Positions 23,602 through 38,892 of a stretch of DNA of 64,000 nt are shown here, one piece after another. The stretch covers positions 1,065,001 through 1,129,000 of the forward strand of contig OX345639.1 of the NCBI GenBank assembly GCA_947044365.1, given 5' to 3'. The notes under the pieces were generated by a model that saw nothing but the letters and a program-made list of their open reading frames with translations, made no database searches and was not told the origin of the DNA. The stretch is from Petrosia ficiformis. Taxonomy: Eukaryota > Porifera > Demospongiae > Haplosclerida > Petrosiidae. A program made the translations under genes and the position numbers. Each line of letters begins with the position of its first letter. Positions within the stretch are counted from its first letter, which is position 1.

Positions 23602-26600
23602 GTACAATGTACTGTATGTACATGTGTACATGCATTGTGTGTACAATCACTACAGTACATGTAAATGTTCCATCTTACTTGTCATAAATTACATGCACAT
23701 GTAAGTGCATTTATACATACATGTATGTAATATTCTCTAGGTTCTAACACTAACTGAAACCCCAAGTCGTGAAGGTAGCCAAACAGAGATACAATCTGAG
23801 CCCTCATTTGCAGATATTAAACCAGAACAATCTGATAGAGATAAACAACTTTTTCGTCGTCTGCAAGACTCACTTTCCTCAAAGATATCAGAAGTCATGG
23901 TGACAAAGGAAAAAGAGAATGAGGAAAAAAAGGATGAAAGTGATGAAGAGAAGACTCTCTCATTTTCTCCCTCATCCACTATTAGCTCTTCGGGTGAAGC
24001 CCACGGGGAATATATTGTTAATCCAGATAATGTTAGATCACAAGATGAGGATGAGACTGTTTCTGGTGATGAAGAAGGAGGTGAGGAAGAATACATACAG
24101 TACATGTACATGTTGATACAGATCCTTCATTGTATCTACATTACATGTGCGTACCTGTAATGTAGATACAATGAAATATAATTTATACATGTACATGTAT
24201 ACATATAATATAAATCATTTCTGTATTATATATAGTATATGAACAAATTGAGTCATTACTTGGACTACCACATCAAGTTGAAGTCATGCCTGTTCCATTA
24301 CCGCCCCCTCCTCCACCTCTCCCGCCAAAGAGAACTCGATTTTTTAAACCAGAGACCTTGACTCCATTATTTCCTACTGCCACCCCTCATCCACCCCCAA
24401 ACAAACCTGAGAAAGACAGCACCATCGAAACAAAGAAGAAACCAGTATTTTACCTGGGTCTATCTTTGATAGCTGCTCGTTGTCTACTTGAAGGGATGGT
24501 GCAGAGTTCTTTTGAAGGACTTCAAAAGTTTTTGATATCCCAGATGAAAGTTGAGCATGTCTCCACGGTGTCATGGTTATTCTCAAATATTCATACTATA
24601 TCAAATGGATCCAACAAGTCAGGAGAACTGGTAAAACTGGTTCACTTTACTGACTTATTGTCTACAATCACTGACCTGGTACACGAGATGATATTGAGTG
24701 GTATCATAACACATGAACATCACTGGGAACTTTTAAGGGATCTTGGACTCCATCATGGGTGCTGGCCCTTACATGTAATGCCTGCTACATTATCTCTCTT
24801 AGCCCGAGTTCTTATTTGTAGATTAAAGACACTAGGTGGTGATGATCAGTTGATGTATAATATCTGGAAAGGGTAAGCACCTAAAATTATGGTTCATGTT
24901 ATGTAAGCTAGATCCTTTAATTAGAGTATATGTGGTACTATCCTAGGATAATTAGTATAGTACCATATATATTCTAATTAATGCGTGCTGCCACAATTAT
25001 TTTTTAATTAGTTTAGCACATGACCCTGTAGTTATTATGTACATGTAATCATAAGTAGGTGTGGTGTTTGGGTATGATTAATATAAAATTTTTGTTTTTT
25101 TTCAAAAAGATTTTTGAGTACTCTTGAAGATAATGCTGCCAATGAAAATGAAGCTGATGAAGGTACATGTACATGTTTGTCTTGATTATCTTGTTTGTTC
25201 ACTCTGTTTTATCTCCTTTACAGATCTCTCTGTTAGTCATTTACAGTTGTTACTGCTGGTGTGGCATAACTTCAGCGATGATACTAGGAAAAACCTGTTA
25301 TTGAAATGTGTATCTTCTGTCAACAGAGTTGCAGAGGAGAGAGAGTGAGTGATTATTATATTACATGTATAATGTCTTACTCGATCATACACTACTATAA
25401 TATACACATATACAGGTCAAATGTCTTGGTACCTCCATTGGCTGTTTGTAGACTGTTACTGGTATTACAATATATGCTATTCCAGTTCTCAGAACCATGT
25501 CCAAAACTTGCAGAACAGGTACATGTATGAAATTTTTAACTTTTATAAGATACACATGTACATGTACTTGTATTATATATGTACATATACAGTGTACATC
25601 TGTGTATTATGTGTACAATGCTGATACATGTACAAGACTAATACACATGTACATATTATACGAATACTTTCTACATACATATATATCCTGTAGGTGACTG
25701 GAAATCTTCTCACAGATACTGATACTGTCAGTCTTCCATTGTCCTTATCACCTCAACCAGTTTTGTCACACACTGTTGATGGAGTATTGTGCTATCCTTG
25801 TGAGCAACAACTCCAATATCAACGTGTTCTTTCAAAACCAGGAGTATCAACAAAAGAAGCTAGAAAAGAAGGACATAGCTCAGGTATGGAATTGTACAAT
25901 AATTATATATGTAAATTTACATGTACATGTACATGTACACAAATGTTGATGTACATGTGTACTGTATATGTTGTACTGTACATGTGATTCATTACTGACT
26001 TACATGTACTTTGTATTTGTAGGAGTTCATCCTCAGTTTTACAACGTCAGACCTTCAATGAAACCAGACTCCACCTCCTCTGAAGGAACTGAGTCTAAGG
26101 TGGGAATTGATCCAGATGCTTGTCAAATAGTTCTCAAATGTCCTGAAATGGAAGGTAATGGATATGAAAAGTTTTATCAATCCTTGATCATTTTGATGTC
26201 TTGTGGATCTGAGTACCGACTCTACTCGGAAGACCTTCTTAGTCGTTTAATAGTGAGCTACATAATGAACTGTCTGTCTGTCTGTCTGTGTTTCATCCTC
26301 ATCTCTCTGTTCACTATAGTCAGTATGTGCTGGTCACCAGTGTATGGATTTGTGCCTATCCATGTTGACAAATTTACCACCATCCTTCTCTGCACTAACT
26401 GCCATTGTAGATGGTACTGGACTCAGTCTCAAGGTATATGTTAATCCTTATGTCTATTTGTCAGTGTATCCTCATTCCCATGTTTTCATATACAGGGACT
26501 TAATGGCTCATGTCTGCTAGTTCTCATGCTTCTATTTTCTGTGAAACTTCGAATGCAACAGATTGACACTGAAGATATAGTGGTGAGGCTAGTACATGTA

Positions 26601-29600
26601 CGTATGTGTATGTGTACATGTACATGTATGTATACATGTATGTGTATATGTACATGTACATGTATGTGTACATGTACGTGTACATGAACATGTATGTGTA
26701 CATGTACATATTCCTTCATGTATGTGTACAAACATGTACATGTACCTGTATTTTAAAGCTCATGTACAATGTACGTGTACATTCATTTATAATTATATTC
26801 TTGTTTTAGGATACACTTACAGAGTCAGGACACTCTTCAGAAGTATCAGAAGAACTTGTAGCAAGAGTCATATCAGTTGTTGATTCTACTGAACATTTTA
26901 TTAATCAAGCAATCACTGTGATGGAAGATGTAATTCATGTTTCTCTCCCTCTCCTCTCTCTCCACACTCTCTCCTCTCTCTCCTCTCTCTCTCTCAACCC
27001 CACCCCCCCCCCCCTCCCCTCTCCCCTCTCCATACCATAAACTCAGGTTTTTTAAGCACGCCCAGTTAAGAATTGTATCATTATTCATTAAGCACATTAA
27101 TGCTCAATGATGCAGGCAACACCTCTTTAAATAAACTACTGGTTATTAAACACAATATTCCTATGATCTATGTGTATTGTGAGGGGAGGTTTCTCATTCA
27201 TATAACGTGTTTATATCTTGTATATATAGTTCTGTACAGCTGATGAGGATACCATGATGCCTCTAATTTCAATAACTACTATTAACATGCTTCTCTGTCT
27301 TATTCAACGCACACTTCAAGAAGCTTTAGAAGAAGATGAAGACGAGGAGAAAGAAGAGGAGGAGGAAGAGGCAATGGATATTGAAAAGGAAAAGGAAGAA
27401 GATGGTGAAGCGGGAGAGAAAGAACAAAATAAAGAAGAAGCAGAAGAAGCAGAAGATGAAGTAGAGGAAGAAGAGGAGGGTCCGGGACAGGAATTTTATG
27501 ACCGTTATGCTGATAAACTGGTTCCTGTGTTGTTGAAAGTAGCTTCAAAGCTAGTATCATATGGTCATCTGTATGTATGTAGAGATGTACAAACTGAACA
27601 AGGGTTAGCTGAAGACATGGAAAAGGTCATAAAAAAGCTGTTGAGTATCTCTGGAATAAAGTTAATAACATCTAAAACCAAATGCAAACCGTCTTTCATG
27701 TCCCATATACCAAATTCCATGCACGAGCGTCTTAAAACATGGAACTCTTCAATCCTCCTTGACCAAGTCCTGTTGGACAAGCTTTGCTCATACTCTGCTG
27801 ATAAAATAAACCTGTTTGACGAGCTGTGGGTTTTACTTGATATTAGTTTTAACTCATTTGCTAACTATCGAACATTTGAACCAACTCGTTCTCTCAAAAC
27901 TAGTATTTCTACAGTCATGGTACTTCTTGCTTCTGTACTTGAGCTTCGAAGTCAGAAAAGTACCGAGACATTTTTGGACGGGGTTGTCCCTTTGAGTATT
28001 GACTTAATTACCGAGTTCTGTGTTGAAAGGATGGGCAATGATGGAATAATGGAAGCTCCTCTGAAAGAGATTTGTAATTTATTTGAGGGTGATGTGTTCA
28101 GTAGAGCATGCATTAAACACAGGGTATGTTACTTGTGGACATGTTGTATGATAATCACCATGGTTACAGGCTTACATTTACTATATACATGTACATTGTA
28201 CTATGTATATTGTATTCTTGGAGTGATAATTGGAGATACTGCATTTCATGTATAAATGGCTGCCTTTCATTGTTTAAATCCTGCTTGTAGCCATAGAACA
28301 CACTATAATGTGCAAATGTATCTTACTTGCCAACATGTACATGTACATGTACATGTTTAAGTCTGATAACATGTACATGCAAATGTATCTTACTTGCTAA
28401 CATGTACATGTACATGTACATGTTTAAGTCTGATAACATGTACATGTAATTGTATCCTGCTTGCCTATGTACATGTATATTTGTTTAATTACAGGTAATA
28501 GAATGCTTCAAACTGGTACAGTGTCCTGAGCTAGGTGGACACACATTTCAAGGTGTTATCTTAGAAGACCTATTCATTTTGTTGAACAACTTACTGGACT
28601 CGCCGTCTGACTGGTCAATACTGACTGGGTTTGATGAGTATGACCCTCCAACAAGTATGTGGGGATTAGATAATGGTTTGATCGATGGATGGATGGATGG
28701 ATGGATGGATGGATGGATGGATGGATGGATGGATGGATGGATGGATGGATGGATGGATGGATGGATGGATGGATGGATGGATGGATGGATGGATGGATGG
28801 ATGGATGGATGGACGGACGGACGGACGGACGGACGGACGGACGGACGGACGGACGGACGGACGGACGGACGGACGGACGGACGGACGGACGGACGGACGG
28901 ACGGACGGACGGACGGACGGACGGACGGACGGACGGACGGACGGACGGACGGACGGACGGACGGACGGACGGACGGACGGACGGACGGACGGACGGACGG
29001 ACGGACGGACGGACGGACGGACGGACGGACGGACGGACGGACGGACGGACGGACGGACGGACGGACGGACGGACGGACGGACGGACGGACGGACGGACGG
29101 ACGGACGGACGGACGGACGGATGGACGGACGGAGGGTTGGATGAATAGATAGATGGATGGATGGATGGATGGACAAATGATGGACAGGATGGATGGATGG
29201 ATGGATGGATGGATGGATGGATGGATGGATGGATGGATGGACAAATGATGGACAAATGATGGACAGAGGGATGGATGGATGGTTGAATGAATGGCTATAT
29301 AGATAGATAGACGAACATATGAATATACATGTACATGTACATATAATGATGTTTCTTCTCATATTTTCAGATATTGTTGATTTAATACAGTTCTGTTCAT
29401 TGAGTTCTTTATCAAGTAGTGCCGTCTCTGAGGGTATGAAGTTATTAGTGAAAATATTGAAACAGTCTGATGAAAATCCTCAGGACCATCTCACCATATT
29501 ATGTGCACAGGTTAATATAACTGCATGATTGATTAACTGAGCTGTTGCAATGTACATGTACATGTACTTGACTACTTGTACATCTAAATCCATGTACATG

Positions 29601-32600
29601 TACATGTACATGCAGTACTAATATTTTTATTTTTATGGCCCGTAGGGCCATCCCTATGATTGCTTTCCCACGGGTTCGATGTATGTTTATATATATATAT
29701 ATATATATATGTTTGTGTCACCTACGCAAGTATGCGTTGTATACGTAGTTAAGGAAGTTACATCATTTCCGGGGGCTCGATCAATTAATGGGCGTGGCGC
29801 GTAAAAGAACGCACGATCAAGCTCTACAATCCATGTACCAGCAGAAAGAAAGCTGTTGAGCTTACGTAGAATAGCTAGCTATTCTGCCTGAAATATATTC
29901 CTAAAGTTCTACAAGGTCCTTTGAAAGGTCAGGAGAGTAGATGATCAAAATAATAACTATAATAAGCTGTTGTCTTTCATGCTTGATAAAGTCAGCCACT
30001 CAGATTACTGAATTCTGGACACCACAAAGCAGTCATAAGGATACTTTTATCTTCACTTAAATTTGTAAAGCAATCATAGGGATGTTTTTTTGTCTATATA
30101 CACTTGTTATTAATTTTTTAATTATTTTTATATTATAGATCTCCATGTTAGCACTACTTCCTATTGAGAAACTTCAGTCGTGGCTGAGACGTCTTGTAAT
30201 AGGAAGTGTTAGTGATAGCACATCTGATGTTGTTGGACACATTAAACTTTTGCATAAATTTGTTGATCTTTTGACGAAAGAAGATTGGTTAGTGAATACT
30301 TACAGTATATACATGTAAATAGGTTGTGTGTAAGGATTAATATAATTGTTAGACCCGTCAAATATGTTCACATTCTACTCCTTCACTTATTACAGTTCGA
30401 TTCCCTCCTTGATATGTCAAAGTATGCTAACAGCTCTTCTTCCATTGGGACCTAAACTGGTTGAGATGTTACCTAATGAACATAAGCTACTTATAGTGTT
30501 TAAAGAGTACTTCAATAGTTGTGTTATGTTAGCAGGAAGACAATCAGAACGTGGACACTTGCTATTAGTTGAAGCTGCGACACAATGGCTACCTAACTGG
30601 TATGTACATGTACATTGTATATTAATACTATATATTTGGTACATGTACGTGTCTATGCAAGCCCCACAGTAGAGTCAGACTGTAATTGGGATTTATGGTG
30701 ACTTTCTTAATTATATTGTATACATGTACATGTACATGTATGTCATCTTAAAAAACTGTACACATGAGCAGTGATGCCTAGCACTGGGTTATGAATATTC
30801 ATGATTCAATTGTCTGTTTTGACATTATAACTGAGCTCTGTTACATTATAATATACATGTACAATGGAATCTAATATTATTTGTAATACATACGCTTTGT
30901 TTTTGTGTTATTGCAGTGTGAATTTGACCAAATCAAATTGGAATACTGAAAGTGATGTGAGTTTGTATACTACAGTAAAACGTTGTACACTATTGCATAC
31001 TCTTGTAAACTACATGTACATGTACATGTTATGATCACTAATTTATTCTTGATTTAGTTGATTATTCCAGTGACTTGTATAATGGGGTATCTTGCTCACC
31101 TCACATCAGCTGTTCAGCTCATTACTGACAGGTAAATGTAGTAATGTACATGTACAAAGGAATTCCATTTTATTTTATTTTTGCAGAACAAAGTGTAATG
31201 AAAGGAGAAACCTAGCTAATGAAGATGACTATTCTGTACTGGTATGTGTATTATCATGTGTTAGTCATGTGACTGTTGTCATGGTAATTATCTTTAGGAA
31301 AATGTAGATGACGAGGAATCGATTATAGATGAAGAAGAGGAATATCCAATCACAGTTAGTTATTTGCATTGTGCCCCACCCCTTTTTATGTTTCTATATT
31401 ACAACATGTACATGTTATGTTTGTTACTTAGGATGACGAGAGTCTGAATGAAAAATTGTGTACCTTTCTTGAGACGAAGAGAGAATTTCGAAATCAACAC
31501 TGGTACCATTGTCACACCTGTAAATTGATTGATGGTACTGGATGTTGTAATGTGTGTGTCAAAGTTTGTCATAAGGTACATGTATGTGTATGTCTATTTG
31601 ACATGTATGAAATATATAATTACATGTGCATTAACATGTACATGTACATATAATTTATAGATGTACTATTGTGTACTATAACATACATGTACATGTACAA
31701 TAATATGTACACGTACTGTATGTACATGTACATGTATACTCTTGTACATGTACATGTATATATAATTTATAGATGTACTATTGTGTACTATAAATGCATA
31801 CATTGTATGTACTATAACATATATGTACAGTCATGTACATGTATTAATGTACAATGTACATTGTACATGTACTAATATTATGTACATGTATACTGGTTAT
31901 AAATTGATGTATTCTAAATACACATACGAATTCCATTGATTCAGGGTCATGATGTGACATATTCCAAGTTTGGTTCTTTCTTCTGTGACTGTGGTGCTAA
32001 AGAAGATGGCAGCTGTAAAGTGAGTAATTAGATACTGAATATACTATCCAATGTTTCGTGTATGTGTGTTTCTAGGCTATGGTGAAAAGAACTTCTAGTA
32101 GTAGACCTAGCTCTCCTACCTCAGGAGAAGGTGCAGCTTTCTCTGAAAACAGAAAGAGGAGGAAGAAAAGAAAGGGCAGGTAATTTCTGAGTTAGCATGT
32201 ATCCATCCAGTGGTGATTAATAATACACTGTATATATGTACAGTAAAGAGCAGATGATTCACAAAGTACATATGCATGTACATGTACATGTATCCAATAG
32301 TGATTAATAATTCATCCAATATAATATTATATATATGTACAATGTACAATATTATGTGTTTAAAGTATACATGTACATATTATGCACAATTATATTACAT
32401 GTATATTACATTTACATGTAACTCATACTGTGTTACCATAGTAACTTAATATATAGATACATGTACTTATAGTAATAATTATATGGTATACATGTATATA
32501 GGTTTAAGAAAAGTGCTGAGCAAACTGATAAGAAATCTGGTACATCAAAGAGCTCTCATGATGAAAGATCCACTCGAAATTCAATGTTTCCCACAAGTTT

Positions 32601-35600
32601 TATTAATCGACTCACTAAACAGATAGAATCTTATAAAGACGAACTAAAAGACTTTCTGGTAAGAGGAAGAAACTAGATGTACATGTACATGTACACAATA
32701 CATGTACAATTGTACATACATGTACATGTACATGAATATAACATTATACATACATACAATATTTTGTATGCGTGCAGTCTTCAGCTAATCTTGTTGAGTG
32801 TTCTATGGACCTTCTTCGTGATGCTCTTCCTAAAGTGATATCAGCAAGAGATACACTAATATTTAGAGATTCATCTGTTGGACAAGAAGCTCTCTCTGAC
32901 TTACACACAAAGAAGAAGAATATAGAACATGCTGATAATGTACTAGTGAGTATACCATTTGACCATTAGACCACTAAAACATTTAATACACCATTTGACC
33001 ATTATACCTTGTGAAATATTTGACTACTGGAATGTTTAATACGCAAATTATCATTAGATGGGATATTATTGGACCATTTCACTAGTAGAACATTCACCAT
33101 TTGACCATTAGCCTTTTGCTTATTATATTACTGGACCATTAGACCATTGGACCATTGGCTACTGGAACTTATACATAAGTAAATGTACATATACATGTAT
33201 ATATTTTATGGACACCGTCTCACTGAATGATTTTGGTTCACACTTACCTTTAAATGTCTGCATTTCTGTGCAAAATGGCTGACAATTGAACTTTTACTCC
33301 AAAATATTTGTCTCACTTGACCTTTTAGAGTAGTCCAGTAGCATGTCAAGATGGAGCTTTAGAGAATATAAAACTAAATGTCACTGGAGATCAAGGTCAA
33401 CTTATTAAACAGTTGCTAGGAAACAATGCAACAAGAAGAGCTGCTCTGTGTGCTATGATGTCTCCTAGAGGACAGCAACAACATCTTGTTTGTAGTCATG
33501 ATAAAGGAAAGGTAAGAGCAGGAGAAGACAGGGAGTTAGATAATGGATGATTGTATTCTTTTCTTTTATTCAGCTAACTATATTTCAACTCTCCACTTTG
33601 TTGAAACAACCAGATGCTGCTCGTAGAAAATTAACTGTTAGTATGATTGTCACTAGTACACTCTATGTACATGTACATGTGTATGTACATGTACAGTATG
33701 TACAATGTTCATGTACAGTGTATGTACATATGTATGATGTATGTATGTGTGTATGTATGTATATATATATAATTATATATATACATATGTAAATATACAT
33801 GTACATGCATGTGTACCTGTGTAAATTGCGTTGGTTAATACCATTTCAACATTAATCATGTGAACCACACAGGAATAGCAATGGGTGATGTTTCTCCGTG
33901 CTCTTTTATGTTGCTATTTAATGTGTCAATAAAAGAGCCCCTTTTTTCATCCTACATAATTATATAAGTACATGTACATATACAGTGTTCAGTATATATA
34001 CATAATTATATACATGTATGGTACATTGAATCTTCCATCATTTTCCATCCTTTCGTCCATACATTTATCAATTCAACGTTCCAATCTTCCATTCATTCAT
34101 CCATCCATCCATCCATCCATTCATCCATCCATCCATCCATCCATCCATCCATCCATCCATCTAATCTTCCAATCATTCCTCCACCCAATATTCCTTTTAT
34201 AAAATATATCCATTACATTTATCTTATTGTTTTAATAGCGTCTCGGTACTGCTAGTGTCCCTTTTACCATTTTATCTCTTGCTAGTAATCTATGTAATGA
34301 AGAATACTTAGCTGTGTCTGGTGTTAAGGTAACTCGTGATACACATTTAGATAATCTCTAAATAAGAACCAAGAATCAGGAATATACATGTACATGTTCA
34401 TGTACATTGTAGATGCACATGTACATGTATATGTATATGTATAAGTGTTATCTATGGTATCATGCTAGCTACATGTACACGAGCACTGGTAACTAGACTT
34501 ATACATGTGTACATCATTACATGTACAATGTAGGACAATTATTAAGCTTATCATATTAGTACATGTTCATGATGTATGTACATGTACAATGTACCTATAT
34601 ATGTAGGTACATGTACATGTAGTTCATATAAAACATGTACATGTACATGTACTGTGTATAATTCTGTTTAATTGTGTACAGGAGTGTCAGGTACTGACAA
34701 TCAGTTCTGCTGGTCAGATGACTGATCGTCTTATTCTTCAACCATCTGTTGAATCTAATGGATACATTGTTAAAGTAGGTGTGGCTTTTTTGACTTGATA
34801 CTCAATAATTCATAATTTCATACTCAGACATTCTGGGTGCCTGGTTCTCAAACTGAACTTGCTGTGGTAGCAGATACTTTTGTTAAAATTTACGATCTCT
34901 CTTCAGATGTTTTGAGTCCTACTTACTACTTCATTGTATGTAGTGATAAAATCAGAGATGCTTGTTTCATTATTACAGAAGAGGTGAGAATACTATTAGA
35001 GTAGTAATGAGTACTTATTAGCAGGCAATACAATGTTTGATATACAATATGTACATGTACATGTAGTAAAATAATGAGTACATGTACATGTACATGTACT
35101 TGATATGAGATTTAGTCTGCTCAAGAACCTTTTCTTAATTTAATAAATGTAGGGCATATTGACACCAAGCCTCTTTAGTCTACATGTACATGTACATGTA
35201 CATGTACAATGTATTCACTTGTTTATTTATCCTCAGAGCAAGTTCCTTGTCGTAATGATGTCTACTGGTCAGATATATTTTCAACCCATCATTCCTGAAT
35301 GTAATGCCTCAGAAGGACCTGTATACTTCACCATTGACTTTGTTGTTGAACATGCTAACATTAAGGTATCCAGATGTGATCATCATGCGATCATCATGTG
35401 ATAATCATGTGATTGTAATGTGATGATTATTCTCTTCATTCACTTTACATGTTTATAAATGTACATTACTATATAAACAAACCACTTGGGTTCCTTGAGG
35501 ATCAAAGATCTCCAATCCTACATGTAGCTCTCAAGGCTAGGTACCCCAGTGGTTTTACATGTAACTTATGTAGTGACTGTTATTGAAATTTACATGTATA

Positions 35601-38595
35601 TTTTTAGGAGGCTGATTCTCAGGTTTGTGAAGGAGGTGTGTCTATACATTATTCACATTCATTGAAACTGTTATTCTTCAGTTATCAAAATGGTATGAAG
35701 TGATTATGACCTTATTACATGTACATGTACATGTAGTTGGCTGTATGTGTAGTTATTTGTACATGTGTTAATTGTATGTTTGTAGTACTATTTATTTATT
35801 GTTTGTCTACATGTATTTAACTACATGTTTGTTTGTTTATTTATTTACAGGTAAATCATTTGTTGCAAGTCTTGATGATAGTGTGTGCAAAACTCGTGAA
35901 GTGTTTGAAATCATTCTCAAGAAGTAATACATTTGTACATGTACATGTATGTAGTTTGTTTACATGTGTGTACATGTATGTAAGTGTATGTACATGTATG
36001 TATGTGTATATACATGTAGGTATGTGGTATTATACATGTATCTCATTTCTTCCTCCCCTCCTCCTTTTCCTTCTATTTTATCCTTTACAGTAATACTGTC
36101 ACAAACAATGGAAAGACTACAACACTTCCATTAACACATTGGTCAGAAACATATCAACATCCAGGCCTTATATGTGCTCTGACAACTGGAACTAATAATC
36201 CAGTGGTACTAACAATAAAACCAGAATCAATACAGGTATATGATGATAGGATCAAAACAAGATATACAGAGAAAATAGTATCCCTATGATTGTAATGACA
36301 AATCATGGCTTTCTCGTATCTGAAACCCAACAGCCTAAATCTATTATCATAGTTATCTTTTAACGGTTCTTTATTATGTACATGTATTTCAGCTAAAATA
36401 GCAATTAATTTATGTATTCACAAGCTGATTTCTTCCTATTGATCTGGACTGTACTATGGCTGCATCATTCATTTATGAGTTGTGTCCATTGAGATGACCC
36501 TACAGGCCATAATTATTTATGTACGTGAGCTGTAGATGTACAGCATGTGTATGTATATACATGTACATGTATGTATTGTCACTATTACATGTACATGTAC
36601 ATGTTCATGTATATCATAGATATATGAGGTCAAAGCACTTCCTGCCAAGTCAAAGGTCAATGGAATGGTTGTTGTTCGTCATCCTTCTGGGAACCAGGTA
36701 AGATATTTTTTAAGCCTCATTTTATTTGAAGTCCTTCTCGTGATTTCTTTCTCAAGGGTAATCCACCTCGCACAACTGTTCTGCTTGCCTGTGAAGATGG
36801 AAATCTACGAATACACTTAGTAGCTAACATGTCAGACACAGTCCTATACTGGCTCCAGCCCCGGTTCCAGCCTGTCACACCTCTAGCTTATCTGTCTCTC
36901 CAGTGTCAAAAGAAATCAATAGTTATTCGAAAGAGATCCATGCCACCTAAAATCCCTGTGGACTTTTTCGAACACTGTCAAAGAATGCAGAACAGTGAAG
37001 TTGATGTGAGTCAAGAATATTATGAGTAATGATGACTTTAATGGTACATATACATACAGTATACACACTTCCTTAAGTCCACTCCTAGAGGCTATATGTG
37101 GGTTGTTCTCATGGACATACTTACTTTAGCCTCAACAGTTTTTCGACTGCACATTGGGAGTGCATGAGTCATGGGTGTGTGATATTATTTCCTTCTTGGT
37201 TGTCATGGCAACGGTAATATGGGTGTGGCTTGATATATTAGTTATGATGTTAGTTTCTACCTCTTTAGTGTTCTATTGTCATGTGTTGTCACATGGTATT
37301 CATGTGATCGGTACGTGTCTTTAGATCTCAAGAGTTATGAGACTTTCAAAATAACTATTATAGTGGTCATATTCACCATAATTACTTCTCATGGTACTAA
37401 GATACATGTACATACACATGTACTTGTACATACATGTACATACACAAGTATATGTACTTAATTATGCTAATTACTTTAGCTGTATTTGAGGGTTAAAATT
37501 CAGCTTTGAAGTTCATTAGTCATTGTGTATATATATTTATACATACATGTACACGGTGTCTTCTTTCTTTCTTTCTTTCTTTCTACATCTCTGATAACAT
37601 CATGTACATGTATCACTTTACATCTTCAGTTCCTGGGTAATGATATTCTTCATGTGTATAATAAAGAACAAGTTAAACACAGATTCAATGTTGGTGGACT
37701 TTACATTGCTAATACAAAGGTATGACTATATCTCATCTTCATAATTCAACCTCTCAATTATTATTCATAACTATTACACCTGTATTAATATTTACTCTTC
37801 TTAATTAACACATTTTTCTGGATATTCATTTCTCATTAATGAAATGGTAGCTATTGGCTTGTCATGTTACTGTAAGTTTGTTGAGGATAACAGCCTCAGT
37901 CTTGTTCTGTGTTCTAGACTCTAAAGCCATGTACACAGATCAAGCAATGTCTCGGACTCTCGGCCGCCATTTTACTTATTTCATGTTCAGTTTCTGCAGC
38001 ATGTATAAACAATAAAGAAATATTAAATAAACATGTATGACATAATTTTTGAAAAGGGACACTTTCTCTAAACTAATTTTGATCAAACACTTTCCTTCAA
38101 TTACTCACCATTCTGCTATTTTCTACAGGTGGGTAATTTGGTATCTAAGAAGGTTAATAATAACTCTCCTGGATACCAAATCTGATGGTGGTACAAAATG
38201 TCAATATGGCATTTAATCGAAAATATTTGGTGGGAAAATGTCCCTACGAAAATTAGGTTACAAATAACAAATGAATATTTGGATGAATGAACATTGTTCC
38301 ATAACTACTCTATCTTTATTCTTTCAGCTCGGTGGATTTTCTATTGATGTACATAATATTCAGAGTGATACTACTGTAATGGTGGGCATACGAGTGATTC
38401 TTGGTGGTCGATCATTAGAGAGAGCTCCATCAGCTATTGAAATATTTGGAAGGACCAAACAAGTAGGAATCATTCATCTATCTATCTATCTATCTACTGT
38501 ATTTACAATGTAGCTATAGCTATCTATCTATCTATCTATCTATCTACCTATAGCTATCTAGCTATCTATCTATCTATCTATCTATCTACCTATAG

Positions 38596-38646
<51 letters not shown>

Positions 38647-38845
38647 CCTATAGCTATCTATCTATCTATCTACCTATAGCTATCTATCTATCTATCTATC
38701 TATCTACCTATAGCTATCTATCTATCTATCTATCTACCTATAGCTATCTATCTATCTATCTATCTATCTACCTATAGCTATCTATCTATCTATCTATCTA
38801 CCTATAGCTATCTATTTATCTATCTATCTATCTATCTACCTATAG

Positions 38846-38892
<47 letters not shown>

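Larger units (their letters stand above)
27230..31354 (+). other. UBR4: UBR4 exons 22-30
   Basis: Exons: 27230-28123 (largest, 894 nt), 28495-28654, 29371-29510, 30139-30287, 30396-30599, 30917-30956, 31058-31131, 31187-31241, 31298-31354. Exon 22 carries a ~60-residue Glu-rich insert (about 27320-27480) that I do not recall from vertebrate UBR4. Exon 25 has [13 protein letters not shown], and exon 28 [10 protein letters not shown] aligns with the family block before the UBR box. Exon 30 is acidic, as in vertebrates just upstream of the UBR box. Confidence 0.9.

Noticed and set aside
28574..29362. Long open frames on both strands encoding PSVR/PSIH and RTDG/WMDG repeats
   Set aside because: They are periodic translations of the GGAT/GGAC microsatellite inside a UBR4 intron, with no codon structure of their own.
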